From positions 1 through 42,364 of the forward strand of contig JASBVG010000119.1 in assembly GCA_030147505.1 (NCBI GenBank): 42,364 nucleotides of DNA, read 5' to 3'. Numbering within the stretch: position 1 is the first letter of the stretch; every line of letters starts with the position of its first letter. The stretch comes from Tardiphaga sp. GTDB lineage: Bacteria > Pseudomonadota > Alphaproteobacteria > Rhizobiales > Xanthobacteraceae. Of the stretch, positions 7,466 to 15,979 are shown in pieces. The notes below the pieces were generated by a model. It worked only from the letters and a program-made list of their open reading frames with translations, was not told where the DNA came from and ran no database searches. The translations under genes were made by a program, and so were the position numbers.

Positions 7466-8134
7466 ATGCCTATCGCTGGTTCTGGAATGCTGATGACGTC
7501 GATGGACATCGACCCGACGCATGAGCAGGAATTCAACCAGTGGTATGATCGCGAACACCTCGCCGAGCGCGTCGCCATCGATGGCTTTCTGGAAGCCCGC
7601 CGCTATGTCGCGGTGGACGCAGCGCCAAAATATCTCGGCCTGTATTCGACGCAGACCTTCGATGTGCTGGACAGCGACGCCTATCGCAAGGCACTGGCCA
7701 GCCAGACAGCGTGGTCGCTTACCAATATCGGCCGCTTCAAGAACATGTTGCGCTCGGTGGCTCGGATTACCGTAAGCCGCGGCCTGGGGCGCGGAGCCGC
7801 TCTCGGCCTGGTGCGCATCCGGCCACCTGAGGGCGACGCAAGCGCGCTGCGCAACGCGCTGCAGGAGCAGCTCGATCCCGGCATGATCCATGGCATCATT
7901 TCGATGCATCTGATAGAGAGCGATCCCCGGCTGTCACGGCCGCTGACCGATGCTCCGAATGCGCCCAATCCCGCCGCGCGCGACTGGTATGTCTTGATAG
8001 ATGGCACCGATACGGATGCGGTGACGGCGACCATGGCCGGCCGTTTCGATGCGGCAACGACCGCAGCAGGGGCAACGCTGATTTCCAGCGGCAGCTATCG
8101 GCTGATGTGGGATCTGGCCAAGGCAGACCTGTAG
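7466..8134 (+). CDS. Two-domain dimeric alpha-beta-barrel-like protein, function unknown
   Basis: A 222-residue cytosolic protein. Residues about 5-45 (MLMTSMDI, HEQEFNQWYDREHLAERVAI, GFLEARRYVAV) have the beta-strand plus E-F-N-x-W-Y-D-x-E-H helix typical of EthD/DUF4286-type ferredoxin-like folds. The C-terminal half (LGLVRIRPPEGDASALRNAL onward, then WYVLIDGTD) looks like a second copy of the fold, so one chain may form a complete barrel. ATG at 7466 was preferred over GTG at 7460 because GGAAGGAG ends exactly 5 bp before it. Similar proteins bind small aromatic or short-chain substrates, but no catalytic residue can be named here. It follows the PQQ operon after a palindromic repeat and may be a separate unit. 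Confidence 0.6.
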   Translation: MPIAGSGMLMTSMDIDPTHEQEFNQWYDREHLAERVAIDGFLEARRYVAVDAAPKYLGLYSTQTFDVLDSDAYRKALASQTAWSLTNIGRFKNMLRSVARITVSRGLGRGAALGLVRIRPPEGDASALRNALQEQLDPGMIHGIISMHLIESDPRLSRPLTDAPNAPNPAARDWYVLIDGTDTDAVTATMAGRFDAATTAAGATLISSGSYRLMWDLAKADL

Positions 8135-8305
8135 GGCCGTCGCCCAAAATTTACACAATCGTCATCCTGCGCGCACACGACATTGCGATCACGCGGAAAT
8201 GGAACCGTTCGCCTTGCCATGCGTAGGGCTTTGGGGTGATCATCGGAACCCGCCTGCGCAGCAGCAGCACGCGTGGCCTTTGACACATTTGAACCGAAGA
8301 GCATC

Positions 8306-11158
8306 ATGAATCCCGTCAAAGCACTCGAATCCCATGGTCAGGCCGTTTGGCTCGACTTTCTCGCCCGCGGTTTCGTCGCCAAGGGCGACCTGAAAGCGCT
8401 GATCGACACCGACGCCGTGAAGGGCGTGACGTCGAATCCGGCGATTTTCGAGAAAGCCATCGGCTCGTCCGACGAATACGACGCCCCGATCGCAGCAGCG
8501 CTGAAATCGGGAGACAAATCGCCGGCTGATCTGTTCGAGCATATCGCCGTCGAGGACATCCAGAACGCCGCCGATGTGCTGAAGTCGGTATTCGACGCCA
8601 CCCACGGCCATGACGGCTTCGTCAGCCTCGAGGTGTCGCCTTATCTCGCCAACGACACCAAGGGCACGATCACGGAAGCCGAGCGCCTCTGGAAGAGCGT
8701 CAAGCGGCCGAACCTGATGATCAAGGTACCGGCAACGCCGGAGGGCCTGCCGGCCATCGAGCACCTGATCGGCGAAGGCATCAGCGTCAACATCACATTG
8801 TTGTTTGCGCAGAAGGTCTATGTCGAAGTCGCGGAGGCCTATTTGCGCGGCCTCGAGAAATACGTGGCGGGCGGCGGCGATCCTTCGCATATCGCCAGCG
8901 TCGCCTCGTTCTTCGTCAGCCGCATCGACACGCAGGCCGACAAGCAGCTCGATGACAAGATCGAGCAAGCCAACGATCCGGCCGAAAAGGCGCGCCTGAA
9001 GGCGCTGAAAGGCAAGGTAGCGATCGCCAATGCCAAGCTTGCCTATCAGGAATATCTCAAGCTGTTTGCCGGCGCGCGTTGGGACAAGCTCAAGGCCAAA
9101 GGCGCGAAGCCGCAGCGGCTGCTGTGGGCGTCCACCGGCGTGAAGAGCAAGGACTATCGCGACACCATGTATGTGGAAGAGCTGATCGGAAAGGATACGG
9201 TGAACACCGTGCCGCCAGCGACGCTCGATGCTTTCCGCGATCATGGCGAAGTGCGCGACAGCCTCGAAGAGAACATCGACGAAGCGAAGCAGGTGCTGGC
9301 GGATTTTGCCAAAACCGGCATCTCGCTCGACAAGATCACCACCGATCTGGTGATCGATGGCGTGAAGCTGTTCGCCGATGCCGCCGACAAGCTTTACGGA
9401 GCAGTGGCGCACAAGCGCACGACCTCGCTCGGCAAGGCCGTCGGCACACAGGCACTGGCGCTCGGCGATACGCTGAAGAAGACCGTGGAGAAATCCACCG
9501 AGGAATGGCGCTTCTCCGCCAAGATCCGCCGGCTCTGGCACAAGGACGCGTCAGTCTGGACCGGCGCCGATGAAGCCAAATGGCTGGGCTGGCTGAATGT
9601 CGCTTTCGCCGAAAAGGCCAAGCTTGCCGAGTATAACGACTTTGCGAAGTGGGTGAAGGATCAGGGCTTCACCGATGCCGTGGTGCTCGGCATGGGTGGA
9701 TCGAGCCTCGGGCCGGAAGTGCTCGCGGTGACATTCCCGCATGTCGCGGGCTTCCCGAAACTGCATGTGCTGGATTCCACCGATCCGGCGCAGGTCGCCA
9801 CCATGGCGAAGACTGTCAAACTCGCAAAGACACTGTTCATCGTATCCAGCAAGTCCGGCGGCACGACCGAGCCGAACGTGATGAAGAACTTCTTCTTCGG
9901 TGAAGTGAGCAAGGCGGTCGGCGCCGACAAGGCCGGCGCGCAGTTCGTCGCCGTGACCGATCCCGGCTCGTCGCTGGAGAAGGTCGCCAAGGAGCAGAAA
10001 TTCGCGCGCATTTTCTTTGGCGACCCTGCCATCGGCGGTCGCTATTCGGTGCTGTCGCCCTTCGGCCTCGTGCCGGCTGCGGCAGCCGGCCTCGATCTGT
10101 CGACGCTGCTCGAACACACGCTGTCGATGGTCCGCTCCTGCGGACCTGACGTGCCGCCGGTTGAAAATCCGGGCGTCCAGCTCGGCCTTGCCATGGGCCA
10201 TGCCGGCATCGACGGACGCGACAAGGTCACCATTCTCTCGTCGAAGAAGATCGCCGACTTCGGCGCCTGGGCCGAACAGCTCATTGCCGAATCCACCGGC
10301 AAGGACGGCAGGGGCCTGATCCCGATCGATGGCGAAGAACTCGGTGCGCCAGACGTCTATGGCGATGACCGCTTCTTCATCGACCTGCGCACCGACGGTG
10401 AAAACGACAAGGCGCATGACGACAAGCTCGCCGCGCTGGAAAAGGCCGGCCACCCGGTGACGCGCATCACCCTGCCCTCCATCGATCATCTCGGCCAGGA
10501 ATTCTTCCGCTTCGAGATCGCGACCGCTGTGGCAGGCAGCGTGCTCGGCATCAACCCGTTCAACCAGCCGGACGTGGAAGACGCCAAGATCAAGACCCGC
10601 GAACTGACATCGGCATTCGAGAAGACGGGCTCGCTGCCGCCGGAAACGCCGGTCGCGTCGTCCGGCGAAGCCGATCTCTACACCGACGACAGCAATGCCG
10701 AACTGCTGAAGAAGGCCGGCGCCAATGGCGATCTGACTTCTTGGCTGAAGGCGCATTTCCGGCGCGTCACACCCGGCGACTATGTGGCCCTGCTCGCTTA
10801 TGTCGAACGGGATACCACGCATATCGACGCATTGCAGGCGATGCGGATGGCGGTACGCGACAGGAAGAAGGTTGCGACCTGTGCCGAATTCGGGCCGCGC
10901 TTCCTCCATTCGACCGGACAGGCCTACAAGGGCGGCCCGGACTCCGGCGTGTTCCTGCAGATCACCGCCGACGACGCCAAGGATCTCGCGATCCCCGACT
11001 ATCGCGCGTCGTTCGGCGTCATCAAGGCAGCGCAGGCGCGCGGTGATTTCGAGGTGCTGACCGACCGCAGCCGCCGCGCTTTGCGCGTGCATCTGAAAGG
11101 CGATCTGAAAGCCGGGCTCGCGATGCTCGACAAGGCGATCACGGCCGCCCTGAACTGA
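8306..11158 (+). CDS. tal-pgi: Bifunctional transaldolase / glucose-6-phosphate isomerase fusion
   Basis: A 950-residue two-enzyme chain. The N-terminal part (about 1-370) is transaldolase: MNPVKALESHGQAVWLD, KGVTSNPAIFEKAI, and the Schiff-base Lys140 in LMIKVPATPEG. The C-terminal part (about 395-950) is phosphoglucose isomerase: LGMGGSSLGPEV, the sugar-phosphate loop VSSKSGGTTEPN and a sequence with GQEFFRFEIATAVAG. The fusion links fructose-6-phosphate made by transaldolase to glucose-6-phosphate, so carbon can cycle back to zwf. The start is the ATG at 8306, which matches separate transaldolases; an in-frame GTG at 8273 is less likely. It heads an operon with gnd, zwf, pgl and gntK. This fusion is known in Rhizobiales and cyanobacteria-like lineages rather than being unique to this window. 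Confidence 0.93.
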   Translation: MNPVKALESHGQAVWLDFLARGFVAKGDLKALIDTDAVKGVTSNPAIFEKAIGSSDEYDAPIAAALKSGDKSPADLFEHIAVEDIQNAADVLKSVFDATHGHDGFVSLEVSPYLANDTKGTITEAERLWKSVKRPNLMIKVPATPEGLPAIEHLIGEGISVNITLLFAQKVYVEVAEAYLRGLEKYVAGGGDPSHIASVASFFVSRIDTQADKQLDDKIEQANDPAEKARLKALKGKVAIANAKLAYQEYLKLFAGARWDKLKAKGAKPQRLLWASTGVKSKDYRDTMYVEELIGKDTVNTVPPATLDAFRDHGEVRDSLEENIDEAKQVLADFAKTGISLDKITTDLVIDGVKLFADAADKLYGAVAHKRTTSLGKAVGTQALALGDTLKKTVEKSTEEWRFSAKIRRLWHKDASVWTGADEAKWLGWLNVAFAEKAKLAEYNDFAKWVKDQGFTDAVVLGMGGSSLGPEVLAVTFPHVAGFPKLHVLDSTDPAQVATMAKTVKLAKTLFIVSSKSGGTTEPNVMKNFFFGEVSKAVGADKAGAQFVAVTDPGSSLEKVAKEQKFARIFFGDPAIGGRYSVLSPFGLVPAAAAGLDLSTLLEHTLSMVRSCGPDVPPVENPGVQLGLAMGHAGIDGRDKVTILSSKKIADFGAWAEQLIAESTGKDGRGLIPIDGEELGAPDVYGDDRFFIDLRTDGENDKAHDDKLAALEKAGHPVTRITLPSIDHLGQEFFRFEIATAVAGSVLGINPFNQPDVEDAKIKTRELTSAFEKTGSLPPETPVASSGEADLYTDDSNAELLKKAGANGDLTSWLKAHFRRVTPGDYVALLAYVERDTTHIDALQAMRMAVRDRKKVATCAEFGPRFLHSTGQAYKGGPDSGVFLQITADDAKDLAIPDYRASFGVIKAAQARGDFEVLTDRSRRALRVHLKGDLKAGLAMLDKAITAALN

Positions 11159-11167
11159 CCAAGACCC

Positions 11168-11199
11168 CACATGGCCCGGACATCGCTCCGGGCCATGTG
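11168..11199 (+). promoter_or_regulatory. Intercistronic 13-bp hairpin between tal-pgi and gnd
   Basis: CACATGGCCCGGA (11168-11180) and TCCGGGCCATGTG (11187-11199) are perfectly complementary around a 6-base loop. No T run follows, so it is more likely an RNA stabiliser or attenuating hairpin than a full terminator. It starts 9 bp after the tal-pgi stop and ends 24 bp before gnd. Confidence 0.65.
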
Positions 11200-11223
11200 C
11201 AATCAAAGACAAGGACATCACCA

Positions 11224-12243
11224 ATGCAGCTCGGCATGATCGGCCTCGGCCGTATGGGCGGAAATATTGTCCGCCGCCTGATGAAGAACGGCCACACCGC
11301 GGTGGTCTATGACAAGGACGCCAAGGCGGTCAGCGGCCTTGCCGGCGAAGGCGCGGTGGGCGGATCGTCGCTCGAGGATTTCGTCCAGAAGCTCGACAAG
11401 CCGCGCCATGTCTGGGTGATGCTGCCAGCCGGCAAGATCACCGAAATGACCATCGACGCGCTGAGCAAGCTGCTGGAGCCCGGTGACACCATCATCGATG
11501 GCGGCAACACCTTCTGGCAGGACGACGTCCGCCGCGGCCAGGCGCTGAAGAAACAGGGCTTGTTCTATATCGATGTCGGGACCTCCGGCGGCGTGTGGGG
11601 GATCGATCGCGGCTATTGCATGATGATCGGCGGCGAGAAGGAAGTGGTCGATCGCCTCGATCCCATCTTCGCAACGCTGGCGCCGGGCATCGGCGACATT
11701 CCGCGCACACCCGGCCGCGATGGCCGCGATCCGCGCATCGAGCAGGGTTACATCCATGCCGGGCCGGTCGGCGCCGGGCACTTCGTCAAGATGATCCATA
11801 ACGGCATCGAATACGGGCTGATGCAGGCCTATGCCGAGGGTTTCGACATTCTCAAGAACGCGAATATCGAGGCGCTACCGGAAGCGCATCGTTTCGATTT
11901 CAACCTGCCCGACATCGCCGAGGTCTGGCGCCGCGGCAGCGTCATTCCGTCGTGGTTGCTCGACCTCACGGCATCGGCATTGGCCAAGAGCGGCGAGCTG
12001 AAGGAATATTCCGGGTTCGTCGAGGATTCCGGCGAAGGCCGCTGGACGGTGAATGCGGCGATCGACGAAGCGGTGCCGGCCGAGGTGTTGACCGCCGCTC
12101 TGTTCGCGCGCTTCCGTTCGCGGCAGGAGCATACTTTTGCAGAAAAGATTCTATCCGCGATGCGCGCCGGTTTCGGCGGCCACAAAGAGCCCGAACAGCA
12201 TCCGGATCCGAAGCGGCAGGACGCGCCAGACATCGTGAAATAA
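11224..12243 (+). CDS. gnd: 6-phosphogluconate dehydrogenase, decarboxylating (short GndA type)
   Basis: A 339-residue dehydrogenase converting 6-phosphogluconate to ribulose-5-phosphate and CO2. Evidence is the N-terminal dinucleotide fold MQLGMIGLGRMGGNIVRRLM, the substrate motif DVGTSGGVWG, and the catalytic Lys in GAGHFVKMIHNGIEYG. The protein is about 130 residues shorter than the classical 470-residue enzyme. It matches the short YqeC/GntZ-like class, which in other bacteria often prefers NAD+; that preference is inferred. The start was set at the ATG at 11224, 11 codons inside the longest open frame, because it gives the canonical start. zwf follows after 15 bp. Confidence 0.92.
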   Translation: MQLGMIGLGRMGGNIVRRLMKNGHTAVVYDKDAKAVSGLAGEGAVGGSSLEDFVQKLDKPRHVWVMLPAGKITEMTIDALSKLLEPGDTIIDGGNTFWQDDVRRGQALKKQGLFYIDVGTSGGVWGIDRGYCMMIGGEKEVVDRLDPIFATLAPGIGDIPRTPGRDGRDPRIEQGYIHAGPVGAGHFVKMIHNGIEYGLMQAYAEGFDILKNANIEALPEAHRFDFNLPDIAEVWRRGSVIPSWLLDLTASALAKSGELKEYSGFVEDSGEGRWTVNAAIDEAVPAEVLTAALFARFRSRQEHTFAEKILSAMRAGFGGHKEPEQHPDPKRQDAPDIVK

Positions 12244-12258
12244 ACGACGGAGCACTCC

Positions 12259-13773
12259 GTGACTGCCACACCCAGCGACAAGACCAAGAAACCCGACCCC
12301 TGCGCCTTCGTCATTTTCGGCGTCACAGGCGATCTCGCGCATCGCCTCGTCATTGCGGCGCTGTACAACCTGCAGGCGTCCGATCTCCTGCCGGAAAAAT
12401 TCTGCGTGGTCGGCATCGCTCGCAAGGGTATGACCGGCGCTGCGCTGCGCGAGGATCTGCTCAAGGGCCTGAAGCAATATGCGACACGGCCCGTTGACGA
12501 TGCCATCGCACAGAAGCTGCTGAACTGCGTCACCTGCGTCGAGGCTGATCCGAGCGAGCCGGAGAGCTTCGACCGCATGAAGGAGCAGCTCGACAAGCTT
12601 GAGGAAGCGCGCGGCACCGGCGGCAACCGCCTGTTCTATCTCGCCACGCCTCCAACCGCTTTCGCACCGATCGCACGCCAGCTTGGCCGTACCGGCATGC
12701 TGAAAGAGAATGGTTCATGGCGCCGACTGGTGGTCGAGAAGCCGTTCGGCACCGATCTCGCTTCGGCCAAGGCGCTGAACAAGGAACTGCTCAATCTGAT
12801 GAACGAGCAGCAGATCTACCGGATCGATCATTATCTCGGCAAGGAAACGGTGCAGAACATTCTCGTTCTGCGCTTCGCCAACGGCATGTTCGAGCCGATC
12901 TGGAATCGCAACCATATCGACCACGTTCAGATCACCGTCGACGAGAAGATCGGCGTCGGCCATCGCGGCAGCTTCTACGATGCGACCGGTGCGCTACGCG
13001 ACATGGTGCCGAACCATCTGTTCCAGCTGCTCTCGCTGGTCGCCATGGAGCCGCCGGCGCGGTTTGAGGCCAACGCGGTACGCTCGGAAAAGGCCGAGGT
13101 GCTCGCTGCGGTCACCACCCAGACCGAAGCAGAGGCCCTCACGAACTCGGTGCGCGCGCAATATGTCGCCGGCCATGTGGGCGACACCGACATCGGTGAC
13201 TATCTCAAGACCGCGGACGTCAAGCCCGGCAGCACCACCGAGACCTATGCCGCACTGAAGCTGACGATCGACAACTGGCGCTGGGCTGGCGTGCCGTTCT
13301 ATCTGCGCACCGGCAAGGCGCTCGGCGTCAAGCGCACCGAGGTGGCGATCAAGTTCAAGCAGGCGCCATTCGCCATGTTCAGGGACATGTCGATGGACAG
13401 CCTTGCCGAGAACTATCTCGTCATCGCGGTGGAGCCGAACGAGGGCATTTCGCTCAAGTTCAACACCAAGGTGCCCGGCCCCGCCGTGAATATCGACGGT
13501 GTCGAGATGAAGTTCCGCTACAAGGACTACTTCAACGCATCGCCGGCCACCGGCTATGAAACGCTGATCTATGACTGCATGATCGGCGACAACATCCTGT
13601 TTCAGCGCGCCGACAGCGTGGAGGCCGGCTGGCGTGCGGTGCAGCCGTTCCTCGACGCCTGGAAAAAGGCCGGGAAGGATGGGCTGGAGACCTACACGGC
13701 CGGCAGTGAGGGACCGGAAGATGCCAACGAGATGCTCAAGCGCGATGGCCGCAGCTGGCGTATATTGAGCTGA
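12259..13773 (+). CDS. zwf: Glucose-6-phosphate 1-dehydrogenase
   Basis: A 504-residue enzyme oxidising glucose-6-phosphate to 6-phosphogluconolactone. The nucleotide-binding motif reads IFGVTGDLAHRLVIAALYNL (about residues 17-36). The active-site motif RIDHYLGKETVQN at about residues 188-200 holds the substrate-binding Lys and catalytic His. The C-terminal domain includes RTGKALGVKRTEV and the usual NEGISLKFNTKVPG. The start codon is GTG at 12259 with ACGGAG upstream. The stop TGA shares its last base with the pgl start (TGATG at 13771-13775), so the next enzyme in the pathway is translationally coupled. Confidence 0.96.
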   Translation: MTATPSDKTKKPDPCAFVIFGVTGDLAHRLVIAALYNLQASDLLPEKFCVVGIARKGMTGAALREDLLKGLKQYATRPVDDAIAQKLLNCVTCVEADPSEPESFDRMKEQLDKLEEARGTGGNRLFYLATPPTAFAPIARQLGRTGMLKENGSWRRLVVEKPFGTDLASAKALNKELLNLMNEQQIYRIDHYLGKETVQNILVLRFANGMFEPIWNRNHIDHVQITVDEKIGVGHRGSFYDATGALRDMVPNHLFQLLSLVAMEPPARFEANAVRSEKAEVLAAVTTQTEAEALTNSVRAQYVAGHVGDTDIGDYLKTADVKPGSTTETYAALKLTIDNWRWAGVPFYLRTGKALGVKRTEVAIKFKQAPFAMFRDMSMDSLAENYLVIAVEPNEGISLKFNTKVPGPAVNIDGVEMKFRYKDYFNASPATGYETLIYDCMIGDNILFQRADSVEAGWRAVQPFLDAWKKAGKDGLETYTAGSEGPEDANEMLKRDGRSWRILS

Positions 13774-14510
13774 TGGCGGAGCATCGCACCATCATCGAAG
13801 TCTCCGATGCCGCGGCTCTCGCCGTTGCCGCAGCCGAGCGGCTGATCAGACGCATCGATGCGAACAGGGACCGGCCCGCGATCTGCCTCACCGGCGGATC
13901 GAGCCCGAAGCGGCTCTACGAACTGCTCGCCGGCGATCCCTATCGCGGCCGCATCCCGTGGGAGCGCGTGCACTGGTTCATCGGCGACGATCGCTTCGTG
14001 CCAGAAAGCGATCCCCTCAACAACATGGCGATGGCGAAAAGCGCGTTCCTCGATCGATGCGCGCCTGCTGCCAACATACATGCGATCAGAACCGACGCCG
14101 CAAGTCCCGATGAAGCGGCATCGCTCTATGTGCGGGAGTTGCAGGCATTTTACGGCAGCGACCGGCTCGATCCGGCCAGGCCGCTGTTCGATCTCGTGCT
14201 GCTCGGCGTCGGACCGGACGGTCATATCGCTTCGCTGTTCCCCGGCTATCCCGGCATCGAGGTGACCGATCGCTGGGTCGTTGGCGTGCCGGAAGCGCAT
14301 GTCAAACCGTTCGTGCCGCGCGTCAGCCTGACGCTGCCACCGCTCGCCTCCTGCCACGAGATGCTGTTCCTGATGAGCGGCGAGGACAAGCGGGCCATTC
14401 TCGGACGCGTGCTGGCAGGCGAGGACCTGCCCGCCAACCGGGCGCGATCCGATGGCGAGACCGTCTGGCTCTGCGACCGCGCGGCGCTGCCGGAGGGTGA
14501 CAGTGTCTGA
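13773..14510 (+). CDS. pgl: 6-phosphogluconolactonase
   Basis: A 245-residue DevB-type lactonase that hydrolyses 6-phosphogluconolactone. Typical motifs are the phosphate-binding AICLTGGSSPKRLYELLAG (about residues 33-51), HWFIGDDRFVPESDPLNN and DLVLLGVGPDGHIASLFPG. Length is normal for the DevB class. The gene overlaps zwf by one base upstream and the gluconokinase gene by 8 bp downstream. Confidence 0.94.
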   Translation: MAEHRTIIEVSDAAALAVAAAERLIRRIDANRDRPAICLTGGSSPKRLYELLAGDPYRGRIPWERVHWFIGDDRFVPESDPLNNMAMAKSAFLDRCAPAANIHAIRTDAASPDEAASLYVRELQAFYGSDRLDPARPLFDLVLLGVGPDGHIASLFPGYPGIEVTDRWVVGVPEAHVKPFVPRVSLTLPPLASCHEMLFLMSGEDKRAILGRVLAGEDLPANRARSDGETVWLCDRAALPEGDSV

Positions 14511-15015
14511 CACCTCCCCGAACGCGCTGGTGGTGATGGGCGTCTCCAGCTCGGGAAAGAGCACGATCGCCCGGGCGCTGGCCGACAGGCTCGGTTGGCG
14601 TTTCGCCGATGGCGATGATTTCCACCCCAAGGCGAATGTCGAAAAGCAGCGCGCCGGCCAGCCGCTCACCGATGAGGACCGCTGGCCCTGGCTGCAGAGT
14701 ATCGCCGACGAGATCGACCGCGTCACCGCCGGGGGCGGCAGGCTCGTCGTCGCCTGTTCGGCGCTCAAACGCGCCTATCGCGATCTCCTGCTGCACGGAC
14801 GGCACGATATTCGCATCGTCTATCTCGACGGCTCCAGAGAGCTGATTGCGAAGCGGATGGCAATGCGGAAAAATCACTTCATGCCGCCATCGCTGCTCGA
14901 CAGCCAGTTCATGACGCTGGAAATACCCGGCCCCGACGAGCGCCCGATTACGGTGTCGATCGACAACGATATCGATGGCATCGTGGACGCCATCGCCAAG
15001 CAACTGCCGACCTGA
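14503..15015 (+). CDS. gntK: Gluconokinase
   Basis: A 170-residue P-loop kinase that phosphorylates gluconate to 6-phosphogluconate. The Walker A motif is GVSSSGKST (residues 13-21). It is followed by FADGDDFHPKANVEKQRAGQ, PLTDEDRWPWLQSI and VACSALKRAYRDLL, all family signatures. The start is taken as the GTG at 14503, 6 bp after GGAGG. It overlaps the end of pgl. The upstream in-frame extension only shadows pgl. Its place in the operon lets gluconate from periplasmic PQQ-dependent glucose oxidation, if that occurs in this organism, enter the pentose phosphate route; that link is an inference. Confidence 0.93.
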   Translation: MSDTSPNALVVMGVSSSGKSTIARALADRLGWRFADGDDFHPKANVEKQRAGQPLTDEDRWPWLQSIADEIDRVTAGGGRLVVACSALKRAYRDLLLHGRHDIRIVYLDGSRELIAKRMAMRKNHFMPPSLLDSQFMTLEIPGPDERPITVSIDNDIDGIVDAIAKQLPT

Positions 15016-15026
15016 AGGACCGCACC

Positions 15027-15839
15027 ATGACCAAGATCGCCCTCGTCGTATCCGATGTGGACGGCACACTGGTGACCCATGACAAGCGCCTCACCGACAA
15101 GGCCAAGGCCGCAGTGAAGAAACTGGAAGACAACGGTATCGGCTTCACCATCACGTCGAGCCGCCCGCCCGTCGGCATGCGCTTTCTGATCGATCCTCTG
15201 GCAATTACGCTGCCAATCGGGCCATTCAACGGAAGCTCGATGGTGGATGGCGACCTCAGGCCGATCAGCCAACATCTGATTGGAGAAGCCGCCGCTCAAA
15301 AGAGCATCGACGTGCTCGACAAATACAATGTCGATGTCTGGATCTTCACCAATGAGGATTGGATCATCAAGCGCGACGACGGCAAATATGTGCCGCATGA
15401 ACGCGACACCATTCAGCACGCGCCGCTGATGGTCGATGATTTCACGCCCTATCTCGCCAAGGCCTGCAAGATCGTCGGCGCCAGCGCGGATTTCGCGATG
15501 CTGGAACGCTGCGAGACGGAGATGCAGCAGGCGCTTGGCGATGCCGCCGTCGCGGTGCGGTCGCAAAACTACTATCTCGACGTGACGCCGCCGGCGCAGA
15601 GCAAGGGGACCTTCGTCAAGGCGATGGCGGAGCGGCTGGGCCTTCCGCTGGCCGCCATCGCAACCATCGGCGACATGCGGAACGATCTGCCGATGTTCGA
15701 GGTCGCCGGCTACTCCGTCGCGATGGGGAATGCGAGCGACGCCGTGAAAAGCAAGGCATCGGCGGTGACGAGTTCGAACGAAGATGAGGGATTTGCGGGG
15801 GCGGTGGAGATGATCCTGAAAAGGAATGCTGCTTCTTAG
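15027..15839 (+). CDS. Cof-type HAD-superfamily sugar phosphatase
   Basis: A 270-residue HAD hydrolase of the Cof/class IIB type. Motif I is VVSDVDGTLVTHD (residues about 7-19, nucleophile Asp plus DGT). Motif II is ITSSRPPVGM, with the cap domain at about 85-185. The lysine lies near QSKGTFVKAMAERLGLP, and motif IV is ATIGDMRNDLPMFEVAGYSVAMGNA. Such enzymes dephosphorylate sugar phosphates. It is the last gene of the pentose phosphate operon, 11 bp after gntK, so it may relieve sugar-phosphate stress or make free sugars. The substrate is unknown. Confidence 0.88.
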   Translation: MTKIALVVSDVDGTLVTHDKRLTDKAKAAVKKLEDNGIGFTITSSRPPVGMRFLIDPLAITLPIGPFNGSSMVDGDLRPISQHLIGEAAAQKSIDVLDKYNVDVWIFTNEDWIIKRDDGKYVPHERDTIQHAPLMVDDFTPYLAKACKIVGASADFAMLERCETEMQQALGDAAVAVRSQNYYLDVTPPAQSKGTFVKAMAERLGLPLAAIATIGDMRNDLPMFEVAGYSVAMGNASDAVKSKASAVTSSNEDEGFAGAVEMILKRNAAS

Positions 15840-15860
15840 CACCGCGATCTCAAACGCTCC

Positions 15861-15966
15861 CCTCATCCTGAGGAGCCGCGAAGCGGCGTCTCGAAGGATG
15901 GCTGCGACACTCGGAGCTTCGCCTTTCATGGTTCGAGACGGCGCTATGCGCTCCTCACCATGAGGG
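15861..15966. repeat. Long palindromic intergenic repeat (CCTCATCCTGAGGAG type)
   Basis: The element lies between two convergent genes. Outer arms CCTCAT (15861-15866) and ATGAGG (15960-15965), GAGGAG and CTCCTC, and CGGCGTCTCGAA and TTCGAGACGGCG are complementary with small gaps and one mismatch. Elements of this kind are very common between genes in Bradyrhizobium and Rhodopseudomonas. Here it could serve as a bidirectional transcript end. Confidence 0.75.
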
Positions 15967-15979
15967 CAGAGATTGGGCA

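Noticed and set aside
8201..8225. GGAAC-N16-CGTA upstream of tal-pgi as an EcfG promoter
   Set aside because: The last base of the -10 differs from both CGTT and the looser TT form, so it was not listed. Transcript mapping could still show it to be real.
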